Source: Ruminococcus sp. CAG:254 (GTDB lineage: Bacteria > Bacillota > Clostridia > Oscillospirales > Ruminococcaceae). Taken from it: 6,519 bases of DNA. A program made the position numbers and the translations under genes. Below, piece by piece: positions 1 to 5,251 of the stretch. The stretch spans positions 1 to 6,519 of the forward strand of contig HF997896.1 of the NCBI GenBank assembly GCA_000433635.1, in the 5' to 3' direction. The first letter of the stretch is position 1. Every line of letters begins with the position of its first letter. The notes below the pieces were generated by a model, which saw nothing but the letters and a program-made list of their open reading frames with translations, ran no database searches and was not told where the DNA came from.

Positions 1-223
1 GAGCAGCTGCCGGGCGAACCGGTGTTTGCTGCGACGGGCGGTTTGTCTGAGGCTGCGTTGGTTGGTTGGGTTGAGAAACGGCTCTCCGATTTAATTGGGT
101 CGCTGGTTTCTGTTCGTTCGGCCCTCCGCCCGGATACGTTGGACGGGTACTATTCAATATTGCAAAAATATCATCATCCAAATCGGAACTGGGATTCCGT
201 TTTGTTTCATCTGCTTTTGCCAT
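1..223 (-). CDS. 5' part of an unidentified protein with a Pro/Gln-rich N-terminus (runs off left edge)
   Basis: An open frame begins at the ATG at 223-221 and stays open for 74 codons to the window edge. The start is supported by AGGAGG at 236-231, seven bases upstream; a nearer ATG at 227-225 hits a stop after six codons and is rejected. The peptide begins MAKADETKRNPSSDLDDDIF, then turns into a low-complexity Pro/Gln/Asn/Thr-rich stretch (about residues 30-74). There is no signal peptide or membrane segment in the visible part, so the protein starts in the cytoplasm, perhaps as a disordered tail ahead of a membrane or folded domain outside the window. I do not recognise the family. It is divergently transcribed from the GH74 gene and has its own promoter. 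The call that this is a real gene rests on the ribosome binding site, promoter and uninterrupted frame. Confidence 0.72.
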   Translation of the reverse strand, partial: MAKADETKRNPSSDLDDDIFAILNSTRPTYPGGGPNEQKPATQLNRRAVSQPNQPTQPQTNRPSQQTPVRPAAA

Positions 224-248
224 CCATATTCCTCCTATTGTTCAAAAA

Positions 249-262
249 CAGCATTGCTGCTG
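249..262 (-). other. Small leader hairpin with a GCAA tetraloop
   Basis: In the minus-strand leader the sequence CAGCA-GCAA-TGCTG forms a 5-bp stem closed by a GNRA-type tetraloop, 12 nt upstream of the AGGAGG ribosome binding site. It is short, and its role is unknown; it could influence translation or mRNA stability. Confidence 0.4.
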
Positions 263-310
263 CGTTTTGCCGATGGGTAAGACACCAAGACCCCACATGG
301 TATCCTCTTC

Positions 311-340
311 ATTATAACACATTTCGCTGGTTTTTGTCAT
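311..340 (-). promoter_or_regulatory. Sigma-A type promoter of the left-edge gene
   Basis: On the minus strand, -35 ATGACA (340-335) and a perfect -10 TATAAT (316-311) are separated by 18 bp. Transcription would start near 304, giving a leader of about 80 nt before the ATG at 223. Confidence 0.7.
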
Positions 341-369
341 TTGTAATTTTACACAAATTTCAACGGTGG

Positions 370-382
370 AAAGCATTGCTTT
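370..382. promoter_or_regulatory. Palindrome between divergent promoters (possible operator)
   Basis: AAAGCA-T-TGCTTT is a perfect 6-bp dyad around one base. It lies about 30 bp upstream of the -35 of the left-edge gene and 85 bp upstream of the GH74 -35. It does not match the usual CcpA cre consensus (no central CG). A regulator cannot be named. Confidence 0.35.
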
Positions 383-389
383 TTCCGGT

Positions 390-442
390 TTTTGTGCATT
401 TTGTCAAGTGGATTCCCATAAAAATTAGCATCCTGCACAAAA
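390..442. promoter_or_regulatory. Inverted pair of TTTTGTGCA elements upstream of the GH74 gene
   Basis: TTTTGTGCA at 390-398 is mirrored by its reverse complement TGCACAAAA at 434-442, with 35 bp between. The same nonamer occurs upstream of both minus-strand surface-protein genes (5135-5143, 6369-6377), which suggests a shared regulatory site. The spacing between the arms is about four helical turns centre to centre (44 bp). Function is inferred only from recurrence. Confidence 0.35.
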
Positions 443-467
443 ATAAAGCTGCTTCTTACAATTATAG

Positions 468-496
468 TTGCATTTTCTCACAACCTATGGTATAAT
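468..496 (+). promoter_or_regulatory. Promoter of the GH74 gene with extended -10
   Basis: -35 TTGCAT (468-473), 17 bp spacer, -10 TATAAT (491-496), preceded by TGG to give the extended -10 TGGTATAAT. Transcription would start near 503, so the leader is about 70 nt. Confidence 0.8.
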
Positions 497-510
497 AAAT
501 CCTTAGAAGT

Positions 511-526
511 GGGCATTTCTCTGCCC
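511..526 (+). other. Leader hairpin of the GH74 mRNA
   Basis: GGGCA (511-515) pairs with TGCCC (522-526) around a six-base loop, close to the predicted 5' end of the transcript. It may protect the 5' end; nothing suggests a known riboswitch. Confidence 0.4.
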
Positions 527-572
527 GAACGAAATGAAATTGATGTTATATGAAGAAGGAGCGGATTTTTTT

Positions 573-3389
573 ATGAAGAAAGCAATGAAGCGACTGCTGG
601 CAGCCACCTCCGCAGGTGCTGTTCTCTGCGGTAGTTTGGCATTGTCCAGTCTGCTGGGCAGTTCCACAACCCTGACGGCTTCCGCTGCAACCGATAGCGT
701 TGCAGACCAGACCAAAGTTGGGACACTCGGTATTGCCGGCGGTGGTTTTGTATCCGGTATTATCACCGGTAAAAACGTGATGTATGCCCGTACAGACGTT
801 GGCGGTGCATACAAGTACAACTATGATACCGGCAACTGGGATCAGATGCTGGACGACCTGAACGACTCCGAACGTGGATTTCTGAGCGTAGATGCGATGT
901 GCATTGACCCGACAGATGATGACACGATTTACCTACTCTGCGGTTGTGCATATTTCAGCGATGCAAAAACCGAAATCTTCCGTTCTCGGGACGGCGGTAA
1001 GACCTTTGACCGCATTGATGTCACTGACCTGATTCAGGTTCACGGCAACGGCGAAGGCAGACAGTTCGGGGAAGCGATTGCAGTTGACCCAGACAACCCG
1101 AACATTATCTACTGCGGCGGTGACGTTGCTTCCGGCGACTCTGCCCTGATTATGAGTAAAGACGGTGGTGACACTTGGGAAGCCGTTAAGGGCTACGATG
1201 ACTTGGGACTCTTCAAAAATTCCATCAAGTGGCCGACCTGGACAGAACACATGGCAAGAGCTTTGACCGATGCAGAATATTACCACCAGAACGGTGTTTC
1301 CATCGTTCATGTTCAGGATGGCAAGGTTTATGTTGGTACGACCATTCAGGGCGAAAACAGTCTGGTTGTTGCTGATGTTGGTTCGGATGACTTCCAGCCG
1401 CTGAGCAAAGACCTTCCGACCAATTATTATCCGTCCAGAATCAATGCAGACGCAGACGGCAACCTCCTGATCTCCTACTGCGGCAGCATCACATTCAGCG
1501 GCGGCGGTGCACTGTATAAGTACAATCCAAAGACTGGCGAAGCAACCGACATCAGCCCGACAACCAACCACGCTTATGGTGCTGTTTACGGCGACCCGAA
1601 GGATGCCAATAAGCTGATTGCAACCAGCTGCGACTTCGGTTATTCTCAGATGTGGGACGCAAATGCATGGAAAAATGATACTGTTGCATGGGGTTCTCAG
1701 TTCTACCGTTCTACCGACGGCGGTGCAACTTGGGAAAGCATCACACCGGGTAATGAAACGACTTGGGGCGGCCCGTTGCAGGCAGATTATTTGCAAGACG
1801 GCGGCAGACCGTGGATTCGTGGCTATGCTGTTCACTGGAGCGGTGCAATGGTACTCGACCCACGAGATTCTGACCGATTCCTAATTACTTCTGGTAACGG
1901 TGTTTTCGCTTGCGACAATACTTGGGATAAACTTCCAGTCGTTTACTTTGAAGCAGACGGCATTGAAGAAGTCGTTGCACTCGATATGATTAGTGCACCG
2001 GGCAAGAATCCGTATTCTGTTATCGGTGACTATGACGGTTTTGAACACCTTGATACTGTCAATTCCAACCGTTATTCTCCGACTATGACCGCAGCAACTG
2101 GCGGCAGCGGTTCTGCCAGTGCGATTGCATATTGCCCACAGAATCCAGATGTTATGATGCGTTGTGCAGAGGGCAAGGGTGTTGGTTATTACACGCTGGA
2201 TGGCGGTAAAAACTGGACACAGATGGAATGCCCGCAGGGCGGCAAGGCTGCTATCACCCAGCTGGAAGACGGCACATATCGTTTCTTTAAGAGCAGCGGT
2301 GACAATGCAACGAACGTTTCTTATTCCGATGACTACGGCAAGACCTGGACAGCTTGCAGCGGTATTGCTTCTGCATATGGCTCAAAGCCAACCTTTATGA
2401 TGGCAGAAAAAAATGACCCGAGCATTGTCTATGCATATTCCACTTATTATAATTCTTCTTGGGGCTATTCCAAGCCGGCTCCGGATCTCTCGGATGCCTG
2501 CTACAAGTTCTATGTCAGCCACGACTACGGCAAGACCTTCAGTGAAGAAACAGATGTTGCAATGTATGACCAGTGCGACAGTGCCGGAAGAATCGCTTAT
2601 CTGGGCGATGGTGAACTGATGCTGGGTGCTGGCTATTATGGTGCTTACCATGTGACCGACTACGGCAAGAAGGTTGAAAAGCTGGATAATGTTTCTTACT
2701 GCAAGACCATTGGTTATGGTGCTCCGGAAAAAGAGGGCGGCGTAAATACCCTGTATATGTACGGTAAGCCGAGTGAAGATGATGTGGAAGGCGTTTATCG
2801 TTCGACTGATGCCGGTGAAACTTGGGTTGCCATCAACCTGCACCACCTCTATGGCGGTACTGGTAACGGAAACTTCCTCGTTGGCGACATGAACAAGTTC
2901 GGTATGGTTTATATGTCTACGGTTGGATGCGGTATCGTTTACATGGATTCCAGCGATGGCACTGACCCGAAGCCGGTTACCACAACCACTACTACAGCAA
3001 CTACAACAACAACTACTACTGCAACACTGACCACCACAAAGGCTGCGGATACGACCACGACTGACAAGGACACAACCACAACCGCAGCAGTTGTCACGAC
3101 TACAGATAAGAGCACAACCACTTCTAATGCTGCTACCACCACACAAGACATCGGCGAAGTGAATTACGGTGATGTCAATGTAAATGGTGTTGTTGACCTG
3201 ACAGATGCTATTTTACTGAACAAATATCTTGCAAAACTGATTCAGCTGACCGATATTCAGTATGCAAATGCAAACTGCGACCAGACAGACGGCACAGATA
3301 ATGTTGGCGACTTGGATACAACTGCTTTGATGCGGTTCGTTCTCAATGTGGAAGGCTATCAGGAGCTCCCATATATCGCAGAAAGCTAA
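573..3389 (+). CDS. Secreted GH74 xyloglucanase-type enzyme with C-terminal dockerin
   Basis: The 938-residue product is expected to cut xyloglucan (or related beta-1,4-glucan) outside the cell while attached to a cellulosome. Residues 1-38 form a Sec signal peptide (KK/KR start, hydrophobic core, ASA cleavage site). Residues ~45-795 are GH74: RTDVGGAY at 73-80 with D75 as probable catalytic base, and WSGAMVLDP at 422-430 with D429 as probable catalytic acid, followed by the family block IEEVVALDMISAP (464-476) and IGDYDGF (484-490). Seven Asp boxes (S-x-D-x-G-x-T/N-W/F) sit at 138, 195, 380, 541, 585, 649 and 744, as expected for twin seven-bladed propellers. A Thr-rich linker (803-857) leads to a dockerin (about 862-938) with a standard first calcium loop (D867, N869, N871, D878) and a longer, divergent second one. 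ATG 573 was chosen because AAGGAG (556-561) lies just upstream and the signal peptide begins there; in-frame ATGs at 534 (upstream of the ribosome binding site) and 585 are less likely. Whether it is endo- or exo-acting cannot be told. It is transcribed alone. Confidence 0.93.
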   Translation: MKKAMKRLLAATSAGAVLCGSLALSSLLGSSTTLTASAATDSVADQTKVGTLGIAGGGFVSGIITGKNVMYARTDVGGAYKYNYDTGNWDQMLDDLNDSERGFLSVDAMCIDPTDDDTIYLLCGCAYFSDAKTEIFRSRDGGKTFDRIDVTDLIQVHGNGEGRQFGEAIAVDPDNPNIIYCGGDVASGDSALIMSKDGGDTWEAVKGYDDLGLFKNSIKWPTWTEHMARALTDAEYYHQNGVSIVHVQDGKVYVGTTIQGENSLVVADVGSDDFQPLSKDLPTNYYPSRINADADGNLLISYCGSITFSGGGALYKYNPKTGEATDISPTTNHAYGAVYGDPKDANKLIATSCDFGYSQMWDANAWKNDTVAWGSQFYRSTDGGATWESITPGNETTWGGPLQADYLQDGGRPWIRGYAVHWSGAMVLDPRDSDRFLITSGNGVFACDNTWDKLPVVYFEADGIEEVVALDMISAPGKNPYSVIGDYDGFEHLDTVNSNRYSPTMTAATGGSGSASAIAYCPQNPDVMMRCAEGKGVGYYTLDGGKNWTQMECPQGGKAAITQLEDGTYRFFKSSGDNATNVSYSDDYGKTWTACSGIASAYGSKPTFMMAEKNDPSIVYAYSTYYNSSWGYSKPAPDLSDACYKFYVSHDYGKTFSEETDVAMYDQCDSAGRIAYLGDGELMLGAGYYGAYHVTDYGKKVEKLDNVSYCKTIGYGAPEKEGGVNTLYMYGKPSEDDVEGVYRSTDAGETWVAINLHHLYGGTGNGNFLVGDMNKFGMVYMSTVGCGIVYMDSSDGTDPKPVTTTTTTATTTTTTTATLTTTKAADTTTTDKDTTTTAAVVTTTDKSTTTSNAATTTQDIGEVNYGDVNVNGVVDLTDAILLNKYLAKLIQLTDIQYANANCDQTDGTDNVGDLDTTALMRFVLNVEGYQELPYIAES
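2979..3143 (+). repeat. Low-complexity ACN-rich tract encoding the Thr linker
   Basis: About 55 codons are dominated by ACA/ACC/ACT/ACG threonine codons, interrupted by a few Ala, Asp, Lys, Ser and Val codons. This is the inter-domain linker between catalytic domain and dockerin, a composition common in Ruminococcus cellulosomal proteins and often O-glycosylated. The mixed synonymous codons argue against very recent triplet expansion. Confidence 0.75.
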
Positions 3390-3415
3390 AAATTGATTAT
3401 ATGCAATCCATTTTT

Positions 3416-3453
3416 TCCGCTGCACGGCATTTCCGCTGTGCAGCGGATTTTTT
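3416..3453 (+). terminator. Rho-independent terminator of the GH74 gene
   Basis: TCCGCTGCAC (3416-3425) pairs with GTGCAGCGGA (3438-3447). The stem extends by three more pairs, including one G-T, around a six-base loop, and is followed by six T. A T-run on the left side (3411-3416) could let it work in the other direction too. Confidence 0.9.
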
Positions 3454-3570
3454 GTGATAATCGCTTCTATTTTTCCCCAACCAATCATCTTTTTCCACAT
3501 ATTTTGTATTAAAATCAACAAAAATCACAAAATTGTATCGCAGAAAAAGCGAAAAGATTCGGTAAAAGTC

Positions 3571-3599
3571 TTGTATTTTTTCTCGAAACATGGTATAAT
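3571..3599 (+). promoter_or_regulatory. Promoter of the acidic Cys-rich gene with extended -10
   Basis: -35 TTGTAT (3571-3576), 17 bp spacer, extended -10 TGGTATAAT (3591-3599). An A-rich stretch with recurring AAAAG (3544-3568) directly upstream could act as an UP element. The -10 context ATGGTATAATAA is the same as at two other promoters here. Confidence 0.8.
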
Positions 3600-3607
3600 A
3601 ACCATTA

Positions 3608-3639
3608 GACAGCGGCACTGCCGCAGAAGTGAACCTGTC
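3608..3639 (+). other. Nested leader hairpin of the acidic Cys-rich gene
   Basis: GCGGC (3612-3616) pairs with GCCGC (3620-3624) around ACT. An alternative or outer pairing joins GACAG (3608-3612) with CTGTC (3635-3639), sharing base 3612. It sits near the predicted mRNA 5' end, about 55 nt before the start codon. Confidence 0.4.
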
Positions 3640-3694
3640 ACAACTGAACACAAAAAAACCAATATTCTACATTCTGCGGAGAAAAGAGGAGCTT

Positions 3695-4012
3695 ATGAAA
3701 ACACGCACCATTGTATCCATTATTCTGGCAACTGCTACCGTTGTGCTCGGAACGATTTTCTTCGTTACAAAGCTGCGGAAGAAACATCATGACGGCTGTG
3801 GCTGTGATTTCGCTGGCACAGATGATTGCATTGGCGGTGAAGACTGCGATTGTGACGGCACAGATGAACCGATGTGTGAAGCACCTTGCTGTGATGCAGA
3901 TGCCTGCACTGATGACGAAGATGATGATGCCGATTCCTGTGCATCTATGGCAGCAGATAAAGTAGAACCAGAAGCACCGTCTGAACCGACTGTTTCGGAA
4001 GATGACGAATAA
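3695..4012 (+). CDS. Small membrane-anchored, acidic, cysteine-rich protein
   Basis: The 105-residue product is not a family I recognise. One hydrophobic segment (about residues 6-25) follows a short KTR start. The remaining tail has ten cysteines (35, 37, 45, 51, 53, 61, 65, 66, 71, 82) and, from residue 33 on, 28 Asp/Glu against a single Lys. A CxCx7C unit occurs twice (35-45 and 51-61), each holding a GTD tripeptide, followed by CC. This could bind metal or form disulphides; no catalytic motif is seen. Topology is ambiguous: four basic residues (26-30) plus HH after the membrane segment against two before it favour a cytoplasmic tail, which would keep the cysteines reduced, but a secreted-side tail is possible. 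The start at 3695 follows AGAGGAG (3684-3690) closely; an in-frame upstream ATG at 3629 lacks such a site. It has its own promoter and terminator. Confidence 0.82.
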   Translation: MKTRTIVSIILATATVVLGTIFFVTKLRKKHHDGCGCDFAGTDDCIGGEDCDCDGTDEPMCEAPCCDADACTDDEDDDADSCASMAADKVEPEAPSEPTVSEDDE

Positions 4013-4038
4013 GCTTTTTTCCTATGATTTTTCAAGAT

Positions 4039-4073
4039 TCCCTGTTCGAGCAAATTCGGACAGGGATTTTTTT
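4039..4073 (+). terminator. Rho-independent terminator of the acidic Cys-rich gene
   Basis: TCCCTGTTCGA (4039-4049) pairs with TCGGACAGGGA (4056-4066), an 11-bp stem with one G-T pair and a six-base loop, followed by seven T (4067-4073). Confidence 0.9.
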
Positions 4074-4083
4074 GTTTCGGCAA

Positions 4084-4134
4084 CAAAAAAACATTGCCGC
4101 CCCCTGCAAAAGTTCTGCAAGGAACGGCAATGTT
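4084..4134 (-). terminator. Rho-independent terminator of the first surface-protein gene
   Basis: On the minus strand AACATTGCCG (4134-4125) pairs with CGGCAATGTT (4099-4090), with further G-T and C-G pairs inside the loop, followed by a T-tract (4090-4084). It lies 35 nt past the stop codon and back-to-back with the plus-strand terminator, insulating the converging genes. Confidence 0.87.
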
Positions 4135-4169
4135 CTTTTATTTATTTTTATTCTTACACGGTTTCGTGT

Positions 4170-4994
4170 TTACTTTTTCTTTCTTCGAGTTACTGTAAAG
4201 GCAGCTCCTGCCAATGAAACGGCTGCAACACCGCCAATTACAATTGCTCCCACGCTCAAATCCGCTGTTTGTGTTGGCGTTGGAATGCCGCCTGTGCTGC
4301 TGCTACCTGCTGCCACAACTGCTGTTGTAGTTACAACTGGCGTTGCTGGCTGTGTTACGGGCAACGTGGTTGCCATTGTTGTCTGAATCGGTGTCGTTTG
4401 TACCGGCATTGTTGTTGTTGTAACTGGTGTTGTAGTAGTATCATCACCCAGACCAGATACCTGGAAAGTCACCGACAAAGTTTGTCCAATTGCAGTCTGT
4501 TTAGAAAGATAGCCATTGTTTGCAGTGGACTGGTCGCAGAGTGTTACCCGAACCGAATCCAAACCGCCGTTCAGATAGTCATAATTGACTGCATTTGTTC
4601 CCATCTTATAATCCACAATGGTGGAACCGGTTTTTACTTCCGTTACAACAATGTTCAAATCCGGAAATGTGTCCTTGATTGGCTGTGTGTTAATCGATGA
4701 CGGAAAATTCAAATCCAAATACAAATAATCAACAGTAGAAGCATTTCCGGAAACCGTCCAGCTGATGACATATTCCCCATCACTGGAGATATTAGCGGTC
4801 GTGCTTTCGATATTTTTATTGGTCTTTCCAACACCATAATAAGCAAAATTACTGTCATCCAGCGAACCGGTCAGCGTTGCAGTTACGCCCTCAATCGCAG
4901 ATACCTCTGTATTCGCTGCAAAAGAAATCGTTCCGGCAGTCAGTGCAGTTGCTACCAAAGCGGCTGCCAAAACGCCCTTGATGATGCGTTTCAT
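4170..4994 (-). CDS. Surface-anchored protein with CBM-like beta-domain (paralogue A)
   Basis: The 274-residue product is exported and likely stays on the cell surface. Residues 1-27 are a signal peptide (KRIIK start, Ala-rich core). Residues ~37-183 form a beta-rich domain with SDGEYVISWTVSG (71-83), DYLYLDL (89-95), MGTNAVNYDY (131-140) and a closing VTFQVSGLG (175-183), a pattern I associate with carbohydrate-binding-like beta-sandwich modules of gut Ruminococcus; no named family can be assigned. A Thr/Pro-rich linker (186-224) and Ser/Gly spacer lead to PTQTAD (240-245), a hydrophobic span (about 247-269) and RRKKK, resembling a cell-wall sorting signal but without LPXTG. No dockerin, cohesin or catalytic motif is seen. 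ATG 4994 is chosen for the GGAGGAG (5008-5002) seven bases upstream; in-frame ATGs at 5075 and 5069 would add up to 27 residues before the signal peptide. It is transcribed alone. Confidence 0.85.
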   Translation of the reverse strand: MKRIIKGVLAAALVATALTAGTISFAANTEVSAIEGVTATLTGSLDDSNFAYYGVGKTNKNIESTTANISSDGEYVISWTVSGNASTVDYLYLDLNFPSSINTQPIKDTFPDLNIVVTEVKTGSTIVDYKMGTNAVNYDYLNGGLDSVRVTLCDQSTANNGYLSKQTAIGQTLSVTFQVSGLGDDTTTTPVTTTTMPVQTTPIQTTMATTLPVTQPATPVVTTTAVVAAGSSSTGGIPTPTQTADLSVGAIVIGGVAAVSLAGAAFTVTRRKKK

Positions 4995-5030
4995 GCGGTG
5001 TCTCCTCCATTCTTTTCTCTCTTTACAGAC

Positions 5031-5051
5031 GATGTACTTCCCCGATACATC
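5031..5051 (-). other. Leader hairpin of paralogue A
   Basis: GATGTA pairs with TACATC around a nine-base loop in the ~95-nt leader, between the promoter and the ribosome binding site. Weak, with no match to a riboswitch I know. Confidence 0.35.
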
Positions 5052-5096
5052 CTCGCATTGTTCGTTCATCTGCATCTTTTTTCGATACCTGAAGTT

Positions 5097-5125
5097 ATTA
5101 TACCATACTTTTTATTTACTGTAAA
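5097..5125 (-). promoter_or_regulatory. Promoter of paralogue A with extended -10
   Basis: On the minus strand -35 TTTACA (5125-5120), 17 bp spacer, extended -10 TGGTATAAT (5105-5097). The -35 and spacing are identical to those of paralogue B. Confidence 0.85.
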
Positions 5126-5128
5126 TAT

Positions 5129-5143
5129 ACAATCTGCACAAAA
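5129..5143 (-). promoter_or_regulatory. TTTTGTGCANNNTGT element upstream of paralogue A promoter
   Basis: TTTTGTGCAGATTGT lies just upstream of the -35; TTTTGTGCA ends ten bases before it, the same offset as in paralogue B. Could be an activator or UP-like site, or leftover similarity from gene duplication. Confidence 0.4.
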
Positions 5144-5182
5144 TGGGGTTGTATTTTTCAGCAATCTTCCGGACACAGACAG

Positions 5183-5229
5183 AAAAAACCATCCGCCGTT
5201 CCGAATCAATTCCGGCTTGCGGCGGATGG
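5183..5229 (-). terminator. Rho-independent terminator of paralogue B
   Basis: On the minus strand CCATCCGCCG (5229-5220) pairs with CGGCGGATGG (5198-5189), with a smaller inner CCG/CGG stem, followed by six T (5188-5183). It starts 22 nt past the stop codon and ends about 60 bp before the paralogue A -35, so the two genes are probably separate transcripts. Confidence 0.92.
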
Positions 5230-5251
5230 AATGCATTTCAAAAAAGAAATC

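Noticed and set aside
367..386. CcpA cre site near the GH74 promoter
   Set aside because: The dyad there lacks the central CG and other consensus positions.
22..495. 157-codon plus-strand open frame upstream of GH74
   Set aside because: It covers the left-edge gene, both promoters and AT-rich intergenic DNA; no ribosome binding site and no protein-like pattern.
573..635. Lipoprotein signal in the GH74 leader peptide (Cys at residue 19)
   Set aside because: The residues before the Cys (AVL) do not make a lipobox, while an ASA signal-peptidase I site lies further on.
933..1835. 300-codon minus-strand open frame inside the GH74 gene
   Set aside because: Fully antisense to a well-supported enzyme with family motifs; composition shows no recognisable protein.
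2382..3146. Long Cys/Ser-rich minus-strand open frame opposite the GH74 3' half
   Set aside because: It is the antisense image of the GH74 coding sequence and its Thr-codon tract; no ribosome binding site or promoter.
2939..3151. Val-rich minus-strand open frame
   Set aside because: The Val runs are the complement of repeated ACN threonine codons in the linker.
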